From Rhizobium gallicum bv. gallicum R602sp (GTDB taxonomy: Bacteria > Pseudomonadota > Alphaproteobacteria > Rhizobiales > Rhizobiaceae), in contig NZ_CP006880.1 of assembly GCF_000816845.1 (NCBI RefSeq), positions 1 through 64,000 of the forward strand: DNA of 64,000 nt. Reading direction: 5' to 3'. Under the pieces are notes generated by a model. The model was not told where the DNA came from and did no database searches. It worked only from the letters and a program-made list of their open reading frames with translations. The position numbers were made by a program, and so were the translations under genes. This document shows positions 37,678 to 47,772 of this stretch, in pieces; the stretch's first letter is position 1; the number at the start of each line of letters is the position of its first letter.

Positions 37678-39399
37678 ATGACACGTCATGCAAACCCCGT
37701 TTCGCTTCCCGATGACGGCATCGAGACGCTGAGCGCCTTCCTTCCTGCTGGTGCCACGCTGCATGCGTGGCTGAAGGCCGTCCATGCGGGAATGCCCGCC
37801 GAGTTAAGGATAGTTCAAGGGGACCGCGACATCGGCCGCCTCACGGCGCAAAACTCCGAGGAGTTCGAGTTCGTTACGCTGGCAGTCGAACCAGCTGGCG
37901 AAACATTATTCAGCTATGACGTCGCCACCACTGCCGTCTCGGTCATTTACGCCTACTCACCGGCCGACGTCCTGGAAAAGGGCATGGCAGTGCTCTACAG
38001 CGGTGACGTCAATGCCCCACCTGATGTCCCCGACAGCTATCATTTCCGGCCGCCTTTCGGCTGGATGAACGACCCCAATGGCTTCGGCCGCTTCGACGAC
38101 AAGGTGCATCTCTTCTATCAGAACTACCCGCACAGCCTGCGGTGGAACACCATGCATTGGGGCCACGCCGTCTCCGATGACTTTCTTCACTGGACGCATA
38201 TGCCGGTCTTCCTGTTTCCCTCGGCGGAGCTTTCGGCGCGCGCCGACGGACGTGGCGGCGCTTTTTCCGGTACGGCAATTCCGCTCAGTGCGGACGCGCC
38301 TGGCATTCGCGTCTTCTTCACCGAGCAGATCAGGGATCGCGCGCCCGAGGAGCAGATCCAGCTGACAGCCGTCAGCCACGACATGGTCACTGTAAGGCCA
38401 CCGGAAGTCATCCTGCCCGAGCGTCCTGTCGGCTTCGACCTGTCATCGGATTTCCGCGATCCCTATGTCGTCAAAGGCCCGGATGGCCGCTGGAAAATGT
38501 TGCTTGGAAGCCGCGACCACGCTGGCGGCGTCATCCTGCTTTACGAGACCGACGATCCAGAGGCGGCGGGCGGCTGGACGTTCGTTCGTATTCTCCACCG
38601 CGAGGACCGTTTTGGCATGACGGCGGCCGAATGCCCCTGCATCGTGCCGCTCGATGGCCCGGCAAACGGTCCGAAAACCCGTTGGGCGCTGACCTTCGGT
38701 CTCCTGACAAGCCGTGATCCGGCAACCGGGCGGCGTAATATTACGATAGCCACCGTCGGCCGTTTCGACGGCCGGAACTTCGTCAAGGAATTCGAACAGG
38801 AACTCGATTTCGGAACCGACGCCTATGCCTTCCAGGCATTCGTGGACCGATCGGGCCCGATTGGCATCGCCTGGCTCGCCAATTGGACGGATGTCTCGAA
38901 GAAGGCTGATTTCCCGTCGGCAATGACGTTGCCACGCCGCGTTCTCCTCAAGGACAGCACGCTCTTGACGCCGCCGGTCGCGGCCGTCGAGAGCCTCCGA
39001 CAAAAGCTTGTCGATGACATCAGGCTGCGTTCCGGCGAAACGCTCGTGCTCGCCAATGGAGCCGTCGAGATCGTCATCGCTCTCGCAGCACCCGGCGCCG
39101 CGTTCGATCTCGAATTAGATCATCCCGATGTCGAGCTCGGTTTGAGGATCGATCAGGAAGGATTGAGCATCATCTACGACGCCAGCGACGGCAAATCGCC
39201 GCCGCACTACATCGCCGCTGGCGCGCGCCCTTCGACGCTGCGCGTCTTTCTGGACATCGGCTCCATCGAGGTTTTCGCCGACGACGGCCGCTGGACTGGG
39301 ACGAAGCGCCTGCCGGGATTGAACGCCGTTCGCTCGGCGCGCCTGGTCGCCCCCAAAGGTAACGTTGCGACCGCGCGCGTCTGGCAGCTCAAGCTCTGA
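37678..39399 (+). CDS. GH32 beta-fructosidase (sucrase/levanase/inulinase type)
   Basis: A 573-residue glycoside hydrolase family 32 enzyme. Catalytic motifs are WMNDPNG (nucleophile Asp132), FRDP (transition-state-stabilising Asp261) and ECP (acid/base Glu318). The five-blade propeller is followed by a C-terminal beta-sandwich containing DIGSIEVFADDGRWTGT. There is no signal peptide, so it acts in the cytoplasm on sugar imported by the adjacent ABC system, probably sucrose or short fructans. The catalytic domain starts near residue 120, after an extra N-terminal domain of about 110 residues that is unusual for this family. ATG lies three bases after the permease stop. Confidence 0.92.
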   Translation: MTRHANPVSLPDDGIETLSAFLPAGATLHAWLKAVHAGMPAELRIVQGDRDIGRLTAQNSEEFEFVTLAVEPAGETLFSYDVATTAVSVIYAYSPADVLEKGMAVLYSGDVNAPPDVPDSYHFRPPFGWMNDPNGFGRFDDKVHLFYQNYPHSLRWNTMHWGHAVSDDFLHWTHMPVFLFPSAELSARADGRGGAFSGTAIPLSADAPGIRVFFTEQIRDRAPEEQIQLTAVSHDMVTVRPPEVILPERPVGFDLSSDFRDPYVVKGPDGRWKMLLGSRDHAGGVILLYETDDPEAAGGWTFVRILHREDRFGMTAAECPCIVPLDGPANGPKTRWALTFGLLTSRDPATGRRNITIATVGRFDGRNFVKEFEQELDFGTDAYAFQAFVDRSGPIGIAWLANWTDVSKKADFPSAMTLPRRVLLKDSTLLTPPVAAVESLRQKLVDDIRLRSGETLVLANGAVEIVIALAAPGAAFDLELDHPDVELGLRIDQEGLSIIYDASDGKSPPHYIAAGARPSTLRVFLDIGSIEVFADDGRWTGTKRLPGLNAVRSARLVAPKGNVATARVWQLKL

Positions 39400-39420
39400 A
39401 AGAGTGGAAAGGAGGATATC

Positions 39421-40464
39421 GTGGCATCCGTATCGATCGAACAGGTCCGCAAACAATATGGCGTCGTGCCGGTGATCCATGGCGTTTCCGTGGATATCGA
39501 AGACGGTGAATTCGTCACCCTCGTCGGTCCCTCCGGCTGCGGCAAGTCGACCTTGCTGCGTATGTTGGCCGGGCTCGAGGATATCAGCGCCGGCGAAATC
39601 CGCATCGGCGGCCGCGTCGTCAACGACGTGGCGCCGAAGGAGCGTGACATCGCCATGGTCTTCCAGAGCTATGCGCTCTACCCGCATATGACGGTTGCAG
39701 AAAATATGGGATTTGCGCTCAAGCTGAAGGGGCAGGACAGGGCGACGATCCGCAAACGTGTCGGGGAAGCCGCCGGCATCCTAGCGCTTGAACCGTTGCT
39801 CGACCGGCTGCCGAGGCAGCTCTCGGGCGGTCAGCGTCAACGCGTTGCCATGGGCCGCGCCATCGTTCGTCATCCGCAGGTGTTTCTCTTCGATGAACCG
39901 CTCTCGAACCTCGATGCTAAACTCCGCGTAACGATGCGTGCGGAGATCAAGGAACTGCACCATCGCCTCAAGACCACGACTGTCTACGTCACCCATGATC
40001 AAATCGAAGCCATGACCATGGCCGACAAGATCGTGGTGATGCGGAATGGTCGCGTCGAGCAGATCGGCAAGCCGCTCGAATTGTTCGATCGCCCGGCAAA
40101 CACTTTCGTGGCAACCTTCATCGGTTCGCCTTCCATGAATCTTTTCGAGGGAAAGGTTTCGGCGGGCAAGTTCGTGATGCACGGAGCAGCATTGCCATTG
40201 CCGCCCGGTCAGGATGGCGCCGCAGCCAAAGCCTATGGGGTTCGACCGGAGCATCTTTCTATCCAGGACGGCGGAACGTCGGCGATCGTCGTCGTCGTGG
40301 AACCGACGGGCTCCGAAACGCATGTTCTCGTCAAGCTCGGGGATGTGGATGTGACCTTGCTACTCAGGGATCGTGTAGAGCTTCATCCGGGAGAGACGAT
40401 ATCGATTGCTGCCGATTTGACCAAAGTCCATTTGTTTGGTGGTGATGGACAACGCTTGAATTGA
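39421..40464 (+). CDS. Sugar ABC transporter ATP-binding protein (MalK/UgpC type)
   Basis: A 347-residue ATPase with Walker A GPSGCGKST, signature LSGGQRQR, Walker B VFLFDEPLSNLD, switch His in VTHDQIEAM, and a C-terminal TOBE regulatory domain (AYGVRPEHLSIQDGG, VVVEPTGSETHVLVKLG). The gene begins with GTG, supported by AAGGAGGATAT. It completes the CUT1 importer: binding protein, two permeases, ATPase. It is the last gene of the LacI-controlled operon. Confidence 0.94.
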   Translation: MASVSIEQVRKQYGVVPVIHGVSVDIEDGEFVTLVGPSGCGKSTLLRMLAGLEDISAGEIRIGGRVVNDVAPKERDIAMVFQSYALYPHMTVAENMGFALKLKGQDRATIRKRVGEAAGILALEPLLDRLPRQLSGGQRQRVAMGRAIVRHPQVFLFDEPLSNLDAKLRVTMRAEIKELHHRLKTTTVYVTHDQIEAMTMADKIVVMRNGRVEQIGKPLELFDRPANTFVATFIGSPSMNLFEGKVSAGKFVMHGAALPLPPGQDGAAAKAYGVRPEHLSIQDGGTSAIVVVVEPTGSETHVLVKLGDVDVTLLLRDRVELHPGETISIAADLTKVHLFGGDGQRLN

Positions 40465-40637
40465 GGACAGTGACGTGAGAAGCGGCGTCCGCGATTTCGG
40501 AAGCCACTTTGTCAACAGCACCTAGTCTAGTCTGGGCAGCTCCCCATGGCGGAAGCAATTATTTGCAGTGAGCCCGCAGATCTCAGACGCGACCAGCCTC
40601 GCCGAATTTCTTGGTCAGGCTGTCACGCGGCACGCGG

Positions 40638-40841
40638 TCAGAGCACGCTGACGTTCTCGGCCTTAGACTTCCCGGTCTTCCGGTCCTGGCCTATTTCGAA
40701 GCTGACCTTGTCACCTTCTCTGAGCGAGCCGCCTCGCTGCAAAGCAGACACGTGAACGAATACGTCAGCTCCTCCACTCTCGGGCGTGATGAAGCCAAAT
40801 CCCTTATCATCGTTGAAAAATTTAACAGTGCCGGTCGCCAT
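40638..40841 (-). CDS. Cold shock domain protein (CspA family)
   Basis: A 67-residue single cold-shock domain with RNP1 GFGFITP and RNP2 VFVHVSAL. These proteins bind single-stranded RNA and melt secondary structure. It is transcribed away from the heme-sensor cluster and has the long untranslated leader space (to about 40,900) typical of cold-shock genes. Confidence 0.96.
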   Translation of the reverse strand: MATGTVKFFNDDKGFGFITPESGGADVFVHVSALQRGGSLREGDKVSFEIGQDRKTGKSKAENVSVL

Positions 40842-41294
40842 CTCAGTTCCTCTTCAGTCTTTGCGGCATATTTACGCGCAAAACAAACCCTATAGCGCAA
40901 CTAATTGCCAATCAACGGATGAACGTCAGAGCTGCCATACCCCAATTCTTAAGATCAGGCGCAGCTGCATTTCCGAAATCGTCTCGCACCCATGACCGGC
41001 GAGGCTCGTCGTCTCGGAGAAGGAACGACAGACGTTTTTCCGGGATAGCGTGTTGAAATAGTTCAGGCCCCGTTTTCACCCCCCATTTTGGCCCGTCGCG
41101 GAGAGAGTCGCAGGGCAAACGATAGCGCCGTATATTTTGATTTTCCGTGGAAGGAAGCTGACGACTTGGCGCAATATGCATCGTCGTCGCGACGTGAAAG
41201 GGGCCTTAGGCGTCACTGACTGTTACTAATGACTTTTGAATTTTAGCACAAACTGATATTATCGCAGCCCGGCTACTATACGACGAGGCTCAAC
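40842..41294. other. Intergenic region between cspA-type gene and heme-sensor cluster
   Basis: The first part is probably the untranslated leader and promoter of the cold-shock gene. The last 80 bases before 41,295 are AT-rich (for example TTTTGAATTTTAGCACAAAC) and must hold the promoter of the four-gene signalling cluster. No operator was recognised, and open frames here look random. Confidence 0.4.
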
Positions 41295-42041
41295 ATGCGG
41301 CGTGGCCTGATATATGGTGTCTTTTTGGCATGGGCCGCGATCTGTGTTTTGGCGGGCTTTGTTGTTGCCGACGAAGACGACATGACTACAGGTGAACGGC
41401 TCGCTACATTGTTGCGCGCCGGCCGGACTGTCATCTCGGCACATCAGAAGCTTATCAACGACGAATCCCTAGGAAAAAAGGATCTCACGGGCCAACGCGT
41501 CGTCAACGAAGCGTTGCAGATCTTTGCCCAGCGCAAGGGCGATTCCGTATCGGATCAGAATTTCAACCCTCTCGATAAGCAATTGTTCGATGCGCAGGTC
41601 GCCGCAATAAAGGAAGTTGTCGACGAACATCAAAGCTTGATCGATACGAAGGGAGTAGGCTTCAAGGGGTTCATTCCCTCGACCTTCGGCCGGTTGGTCA
41701 ATGAACGTTTCGAGGAAAAGGTCGGCGACAAGGCGAAGATGAAGGTGACGGCGCCGGAAGAGCTGATCCGCAATCGCAAGGCGCGGCCGGATGATTGGGA
41801 GCAGAGCGTCATAGAGAGCAATTTTCTGTCTCCCGATTGGCCAAAAGGCAAATCGTTTACCGAGCAGGTGGAGGTGAACAGCCGCCAGTCTTTTCGCATG
41901 CTGATCCCTGAATATTACTCGGCATCCTGCCTGACGTGTCACGGGGGACCCAAAGGCGAGGTCGATGTAACGGGCTACCCGAAGGAGGGTAAAGCTGAAG
42001 GCGATTTGGCCGGTGCGATCAGCATCACGCTGTTCAAATGA
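41295..42041 (+). CDS. Periplasmic heme-binding sensor-type protein (Tll0287/DUF3365-like)
   Basis: A 248-residue protein with an N-terminal helix ([21 protein letters not shown]) that is either a signal peptide or an anchor, followed by a Tll0287-like sensory domain. Near the C-terminus is [10 protein letters not shown], a CxxCH c-type heme attachment site (Cys212, Cys215, His216). Family members are PAS-like heme sensors. The gene's stop overlaps the start of the histidine kinase (ATGA), so it is likely to be the sensor subunit feeding that kinase. Redox or gas ligands are plausible signals. Confidence 0.85.
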   Translation: MRRGLIYGVFLAWAAICVLAGFVVADEDDMTTGERLATLLRAGRTVISAHQKLINDESLGKKDLTGQRVVNEALQIFAQRKGDSVSDQNFNPLDKQLFDAQVAAIKEVVDEHQSLIDTKGVGFKGFIPSTFGRLVNERFEEKVGDKAKMKVTAPEELIRNRKARPDDWEQSVIESNFLSPDWPKGKSFTEQVEVNSRQSFRMLIPEYYSASCLTCHGGPKGEVDVTGYPKEGKAEGDLAGAISITLFK

Positions 42042-44752
42042 GAGCCTCCGTTACCATTCCAATGCGGATCGGCCGCTTGATGGATCGAAAGATTCCGCTT
42101 CGCCTTATTTGCCTTTCGGCCGCGCTTTTGGGCGCGCTGCTCCTTAGCGTCGCCTTCATGGCGCATGATTTGCGTGAAAATCAGGGGCGTGTTGAGGAGG
42201 CGAATGCGCGCTTTCATATGTTTGACGATGCTGCCAAGGCGCATCGTCATTTTGGCGAGGTCCGTTATTGGCTGACGGATCTATCGGTCAGCCTGTTGAC
42301 CCTCTCGGAACGGCGCGCGCAAGAAGCTCGCAAAGCGCTGGAACAAGATCTGGCCCGCATCAAGGTCTTCGCGCCTGATGAAGCGAATACGATCCTACAA
42401 GGTTCGAACGCATACTTTGAAAAGGCGATGGAGGCCGTTGACGCCTACACCAATGACAACCGGGTTATAGGCAACTCCCGGCTGGCGGCCGCCAGAAGCT
42501 ATAGCGATCAAATCGATTCGGTGCTCATGTCACTCGAACAGCGTCTCGAGAACGAAGCCGATCTGGCGCGCGACGCTGCCGATGCAACGGCGCGCAACAC
42601 CTATCTACGAGCTCTGATCGCAGCCGGCGTGACGACATTGGCCTGCATTCTGATGACCTGGCTGGTGTTGCGCTCCATCCTGGTGCCGCTCGGCCGGATC
42701 GACAGGGCGATGACGCAGTTGACGAGGGGGCAGGAGGATGTCGAACTGCCGCCAGAAGGCAGCGATGAATTCGGAAAACTTTCAAAGACGTTGCGATTGC
42801 TGCGTGACAGCCAGGCCGAGCGTCGAGAGCTTGAAGCGGTTGCCGAGCGCCAGCGCAATACGGTGATGACAGCGATCGAGACCATTCCCGATGGGTTCGC
42901 GTTTTTTGACGCGGACGACCGGCTGGTTTTGGTCAACCAACGCTATCTTCAACTTTTTCCGGAGACTGCGGATCTGATGACGCCTGGAAGGGCCTTTGAA
43001 GATATCGTTCGTGCGCAGGCAGAACGCGGCACGACCGATATCGGAAGCGGCAGCATTGAGAGTTGGGTCGCTGAGGCCATGCAGCGTCACCGCCAGCCGC
43101 AGGGCATGATCGAGCGGCAATTCGCCAATGGAACATGGCTGCGCATTGCCAAGCGAAAGACGCCGGAGGGCGGCACCGTGGCGGTCTACACGGATATTTC
43201 GGATTTGAAGAACCGACAGGCGGAGCTGGAGGAGGCAAGGCGTGGCGCAGAGGTCGCCAGCGAAGAAAAGAGCCGCTTCCTCGCCTCCATGAGCCACGAG
43301 CTGCGCACTCCTTTGAATGCGATAATCGGTTATAGCGAAATGCTCATCGAGGATGCCAGCGATCTCGGACAGACCGGATTCATTGCGGATCTCAATAAGA
43401 TCGAGGGCTCGGGACGCCATCTCCTGGCGCTCATCAACGACGTTCTCGATCTCTCCAAGATCGAGGCGGGCAAGATGGAGCTTTACATCGAGCGCCTCAG
43501 TCTAAGACAGCTTCTTGCCGACGTTCAAAATACCGTAGCGCCGTTGATCGCCAAGAAGGGTAACCGCCTGACAGTGAGTGCCTCCGTCGAGCAGGATCAG
43601 TTCGAGACCGATAAGACCAAGTTACGGCAAAACCTGTTTAATCTTCTCTCAAATGCCGCCAAATTTACCGAGAACGGCGAGATCAAGCTTGCGGTGCGGC
43701 GTTACGAGGACGGAGTTGGTGAATGGCTCGAATTTGCCGTCAGTGATAGTGGAATAGGCATGACGAAGGAGCAGCAGCAAAAGCTGTTCCAAGCATTCGT
43801 ACAGGTCGATTCGTCGACGACGCGGAATTACGGCGGGACTGGCCTCGGTCTGACCATCACGCAGCATTTCGTCAAGATGATGGGTGGTGCCATTTCCGTC
43901 GAGAGCGAATTTGGAAAGGGCTCGACCTTCCGCTTCACAATTCCTGCGATCACCAGAACAGATATCGTCCAGGAAAATGCGCCGCAAATCGATACCTTGG
44001 ACGATGGGAGCGCGCATCCAACAGTTCTCGTGATTGATGATGAGGCGCGGGCTCGCAATTTCGTCTCCGACGCCGTTCGCAGCGCAGGCTTTACCGTGAT
44101 CGAGGCGACGGGTGGAGAGGAGGGCTTGTCAAAAATCCGTAGATTGCACCCGGACGCAATCGTCCTTGACGTGATCATGCCGGGTCAAGACGGTTGGTCC
44201 GTTCTGCGTGAAATCAAGTCGGACAAGGCGATCTGCGATATTCCCGTCATCCTCGCGACGGTTGTCGCCGATCGCGAGATGGGCCTGGCCTTCGGTGCCG
44301 TAGACCATCTGATCAAGCCGATCGACCCTCAGCAACTCGTCGATACCCTAAACGCAGTCGCCGGCGAAGCACGCCATGATGTGCTTATCGTTGATGACGA
44401 CCCCGCAACCCGCGATCTTTTCCGCAGGGTGCTCGTCCGCGAGGGTTGGCGGGTTCGGGAGGCGGCCGACGGTCGCCATGGTCTTGAACAACTCGAGGCC
44501 GGACGGCCGACGATTATGGTACTCGACCTGATGATGCCGAACATGGACGGTTTCACGCTACTTCAGGCGATCAAAGACAGGCGCGACTTGGCAGATATCC
44601 CAGTCGTTATCGTCACTTCGAAAGATTTGACGCGAGAAGAGCTGGAGTGGTTGGGCGTTCGCGCGAATGAAGTAGTCAGAAAAGGAACCAAAGGTCGCAC
44701 CGATCTGATTGCAGCCTTAAAGCGGCACCTTCCGCAAAAGGAAGAGGCGTGA
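42038..44752 (+). CDS. Hybrid sensor histidine kinase with HAMP, PAS and two receiver domains
   Basis: A 904-residue membrane kinase. TM1 is near residues 22-42, a periplasmic helical domain follows, TM2 near 185-210 ([21 protein letters not shown]), then HAMP and a PAS-like domain ([23 protein letters not shown]). HisKA carries the phospho-acceptor His420 in [17 protein letters not shown]. The HATPase has the N, G1 and G2 boxes ([26 protein letters not shown]). Two receivers follow, with Asp711 ([11 protein letters not shown]) and Asp830 ([11 protein letters not shown]). Its start overlaps the heme-protein gene and its end overlaps the response-regulator frame. Confidence 0.93.
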   Translation: MRASVTIPMRIGRLMDRKIPLRLICLSAALLGALLLSVAFMAHDLRENQGRVEEANARFHMFDDAAKAHRHFGEVRYWLTDLSVSLLTLSERRAQEARKALEQDLARIKVFAPDEANTILQGSNAYFEKAMEAVDAYTNDNRVIGNSRLAAARSYSDQIDSVLMSLEQRLENEADLARDAADATARNTYLRALIAAGVTTLACILMTWLVLRSILVPLGRIDRAMTQLTRGQEDVELPPEGSDEFGKLSKTLRLLRDSQAERRELEAVAERQRNTVMTAIETIPDGFAFFDADDRLVLVNQRYLQLFPETADLMTPGRAFEDIVRAQAERGTTDIGSGSIESWVAEAMQRHRQPQGMIERQFANGTWLRIAKRKTPEGGTVAVYTDISDLKNRQAELEEARRGAEVASEEKSRFLASMSHELRTPLNAIIGYSEMLIEDASDLGQTGFIADLNKIEGSGRHLLALINDVLDLSKIEAGKMELYIERLSLRQLLADVQNTVAPLIAKKGNRLTVSASVEQDQFETDKTKLRQNLFNLLSNAAKFTENGEIKLAVRRYEDGVGEWLEFAVSDSGIGMTKEQQQKLFQAFVQVDSSTTRNYGGTGLGLTITQHFVKMMGGAISVESEFGKGSTFRFTIPAITRTDIVQENAPQIDTLDDGSAHPTVLVIDDEARARNFVSDAVRSAGFTVIEATGGEEGLSKIRRLHPDAIVLDVIMPGQDGWSVLREIKSDKAICDIPVILATVVADREMGLAFGAVDHLIKPIDPQQLVDTLNAVAGEARHDVLIVDDDPATRDLFRRVLVREGWRVREAADGRHGLEQLEAGRPTIMVLDLMMPNMDGFTLLQAIKDRRDLADIPVVIVTSKDLTREELEWLGVRANEVVRKGTKGRTDLIAALKRHLPQKEEA

Positions 44753-44766
44753 GGAGAGATGTTCGG

Positions 44767-45132
44767 ATGGTCAAGATTCTTCTCGTCGAGGACAATGAGA
44801 TGAACCGCGATATGCTCACCCGCCGCTTGGAGAAACGTGGTTACGAAGTTGTCAGCGCAACGGACGGGCTAGCCGGCGTCGAGGCGGCCGTGACCACGAA
44901 GCCGGACTTGGTTCTGATGGATATGAGCCTTCCTGTCATCGACGGCTGGGAAGCAACAAAGCGGATCAAAAGAAATCCCAACACTGCTGCCATACCGGTG
45001 ATCGCACTGACCGCCCATGCCATGGCCGGCGATCGTGAAAGGGCAATCGAGGCCGGTTGTGACGACTACGACACCAAACCGATCGAACTACTGGGTCTGC
45101 TCGACAAGATCGCCCGTTTGACCGGAGGGTAA
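44767..45132 (+). CDS. Single-domain response regulator (DivK/CheY-like)
   Basis: A 121-residue receiver without output domain: acidic pocket VEDNEMNRDM, phospho-acceptor Asp52 in LMDMSLPVIDGW, the switch Thr in ALTAHAM and Lys in DTKPIEL. It could shuttle phosphate from the hybrid kinase to the cyclase protein encoded next. GAGGAGAG lies 8 bases before the ATG MVKILLV; an in-frame GTG overlapping the kinase stop is an alternative start. Five bases separate it from the cyclase gene. Confidence 0.9.
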   Translation: MVKILLVEDNEMNRDMLTRRLEKRGYEVVSATDGLAGVEAAVTTKPDLVLMDMSLPVIDGWEATKRIKRNPNTAAIPVIALTAHAMAGDRERAIEAGCDDYDTKPIELLGLLDKIARLTGG

Positions 45133-45137
45133 CGATC

Positions 45138-46691
45138 GTGGCTCAATCTCGGGACATCGGGCACCGGATGTTTATCGCCAGAATCGCCCAAAATATCGTC
45201 GATCCAGCCCAGGCCATTCTGGGTTATCAGGAACTGATTACGGAAGAGGTGCGTGAAGCGGGACCCAGTGATGCTTTGCCGGATCTTGAAAGGATATTGA
45301 GCGCCGCCCGGGAGCTGAATACATTGATCAAGCGGCTTCTCGACATCGAAACACCGGAGAGTGGGAAAGCCCCCTCGCTCGATAGACTTTTACGGCATGA
45401 TCTCAGAACGCCATTGAATGCCATCCTCGGCTATTCCGAGATGTTGATCGAGGACTTCGCCGATACCTTGCCGGCGCGCCTGCTGGAGGATGTGTCGAAG
45501 GTCATTCGTGAAAGCCGCAATTTGCTTGCGCAGATTGACGAAACACTTGATGGGTCGCCTCCTGATGCGGATCAGGAATTTCAGCCTAAATTCGATGGAA
45601 CGATCGCCGCCGATCTGGCTAGGACAATGGCGACCCGTTCTTCGGCCGTCACGGAACGCGCAGGACGTATCCTCATCGTCGACGACACGGCGTCAAATCG
45701 CGATCTCCTGTCCAGACGGCTCCGCCGCGATGGACACACCGTCGTAGCGGCAAGCTCCGGCCAAGAGGCGATTCGTATCTTCGATCAGCAGGAATTCGAC
45801 CTCGTATTGGCCGATATCCTGATGCCGGACATGAACGGTATAGAGCTTCTCGGCCAGCTTAAATCGGACCGACACTTTCGCGAGATCCCGGTCGTAATGA
45901 TTTCCGGCCTGAAGGATGACGACGCCGTTGCCCGTTGCATTGAGGCGGGTGCCGAGGACTATCTCCGCAAACCGATCAATCCCGTCCTGTTTAAAGCCCG
46001 CATTGCCGCCTGCCTCGAGCGTCGTCGTTGGCGAACGCTCGAAAAGCAATATCTGGCGCAGATAGAATTCGAGAAGGAGCGGGCAAACGCCCTACTTCAT
46101 GCGATTCTTCCGAAGCAGGTGGTGAAGCGGCTTGCGGACGGAGAGGAAGTGATCGCCGATCGCATCGATATGGTGACGATTATTTTCGCCGATATCGTCA
46201 ACTTCACGGAATTTGCAGCGCGAACGCCGGCTGCAGCACTGGTCCGGAGACTGGGAGACCTGTTTAGTCGTTTCGACGAACTTGCTGATCAATATGGCAT
46301 CGAAAAGATCAAGACGATCGGTGATGCCTATATGGCCGCGTCGGGACTACTGGACCCTCGCGTGGATCACGCCGTCGCCGGCGTTGCGTTCGCCAAGGCA
46401 CTGCTGGCCGAAATGTCTGGACGAGTCGATGATGGCTCAGCGCTCACCTTGCGGATTGGCATTCATAGCGGGCCGGTCATCGCTGGCCTAATCGGTCGGA
46501 AACGCTTTGTCTATGATGTCTGGGGACACACGGTGAATGTCGCAAGTCGCATGGAGTCTTGCGGCGCACCGGGTCAAATTCAGATATCGCAAGCCACGTT
46601 CGATGCAATTGGCGAATGGCGTATGCCCGCTCGCCGGGAAATCATCAATATTCGCGGCATCGGGAGATGCACAACCTACCTTTTGGAATAA
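45138..46691 (+). CDS. HisKA-like / receiver / class III adenylyl cyclase protein
   Basis: A 517-residue multidomain protein. The first 140 residues hold two helical hairpins of the dimerisation/phospho-acceptor type, the second with an H-box ([15 protein letters not shown], His87), but no kinase ATP-binding domain follows. A receiver comes next (IVDDTASNRDLL, phospho-acceptor Asp226 in ADILMPDMNG), then a coiled linker and a cyclase homology domain. The cyclase has metal-binding Asp352 and Asp396, substrate-selecting Lys392 and Asp460, and Asn467 plus Arg471, the set expected for an active adenylyl cyclase. It probably makes cAMP in response to the phosphorelay encoded upstream. Confidence 0.9.
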   Translation: MAQSRDIGHRMFIARIAQNIVDPAQAILGYQELITEEVREAGPSDALPDLERILSAARELNTLIKRLLDIETPESGKAPSLDRLLRHDLRTPLNAILGYSEMLIEDFADTLPARLLEDVSKVIRESRNLLAQIDETLDGSPPDADQEFQPKFDGTIAADLARTMATRSSAVTERAGRILIVDDTASNRDLLSRRLRRDGHTVVAASSGQEAIRIFDQQEFDLVLADILMPDMNGIELLGQLKSDRHFREIPVVMISGLKDDDAVARCIEAGAEDYLRKPINPVLFKARIAACLERRRWRTLEKQYLAQIEFEKERANALLHAILPKQVVKRLADGEEVIADRIDMVTIIFADIVNFTEFAARTPAAALVRRLGDLFSRFDELADQYGIEKIKTIGDAYMAASGLLDPRVDHAVAGVAFAKALLAEMSGRVDDGSALTLRIGIHSGPVIAGLIGRKRFVYDVWGHTVNVASRMESCGAPGQIQISQATFDAIGEWRMPARREIINIRGIGRCTTYLLE

Positions 46692-47046
46692 CACATCCTG
46701 TCGCCGTGCTCCATCGTCCCTGTTGCAAAGAACGACCGCTGGTGCAGAACGGTTCGTGGTTGCTGTTTCAAGCCGCGTAGATGCCGAAATGCGTGCTGAT
46801 GAGACGATAGCCCCATCACGCTGTGGACGAAGTGCGGATCAGGCTTCCCTATACGATTTATGACAACCGTTGCGATCAAGAAAAGATTTGCGCGAAGAGA
46901 GATAGATTGTGAATTGCCTGGTTAAATGTGCAGGTCGGCGGTTCTAGCTAAGCCGATCAAGGCGAGCAATTTGGGAACGTGAAGAGTCGGTCGTATCTGG
47001 AATCAGACCACAGATGAACGCAACGCGACGCACAGCGTATTCTCCT
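46692..47046. other. Gap after the cyclase gene
   Basis: I see no gene, terminator hairpin or repeat here. It leads into decayed sequence. Confidence 0.35.
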
Positions 47047-47480
47047 TCAGGGGTTTGAAGGACATGTGTCGCTGCAGGGGCGTTGCTGGCGCCCTCTGCA
47101 GAAGAAGATCCAAGCCTTCACGTCGAACGCAAGCGAACTTGAAAGCTCCCGATAGGCCGCGATCTGTTGCTGGAGCAGCGCGATTTTCTGTTCCACCATG
47201 CCGATGGCATCGGCTCCGGCGATGAACCGGCGGGGCAGCTCCGGCTGATTGACCAGGGTGATCAAGGCTTGGGCGAGTTTTGCGGAATCACCGCTTTGCT
47301 GGCCGCTGGCGGATTTCCAGAAGTCGAGGTGTTTTGCGCGCCTTTCGTCGTAGTCGTTCACAGACGGCGGGGCATATCGGGTGGGTTCGTCAGCAGCAGC
47401 TCCGTTCGGAAGAAGCCCGGATTGACGATCACAGTCTCAATACCGAGTGGTGCCACCTCCGCCTGCAGCGATTCCATTTA
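47047..47480 (-). pseudogene. Decayed short-chain dehydrogenase/reductase gene
   Basis: The upstream piece reads MESLQAEVAPLGIETVIVNP and continues GFFRTELLLTNPPDM, the region after the SDR active site. A frameshift near 47,370 then moves to the frame NDYDERRAKHLDFWKSASG, which continues with QPELPRRFIAGADAIGMVE and AYRELSSSLAFD, the family C-terminus. The Rossmann and catalytic half is missing. It is a frameshifted, 5'-truncated remnant. Confidence 0.75.
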
Positions 47481-47772
47481 CATCAGCCGTCGCTAAACAA
47501 GAAAACGACATTCGTGATTACGCCAACGCAAGTGTAGAGCCGGTCAAAAAAGTGTCACAATCGGCGGAATAGCTCCGGCGCCAATCCGTTATCCAGCCGT
47601 TCCAGCAGGAGCGACGGCCATAACATGCTTGCGTTTACTAACCCCACGAAAGCCTCCAGCCGCGCGCTGCGCGCCGAATATATGCGGCTGAAACGTTCTG
47701 AAAGCCAACGTCATTGGTCAGCCATTCGTGGGATCACTATGTTTTATGACAAACAGATGACACGGCAGAGCG
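47481..47772. other. Gap before the membrane protein gene
   Basis: No gene is evident. Short plus-strand frames overlap the next gene in another phase. Confidence 0.35.
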
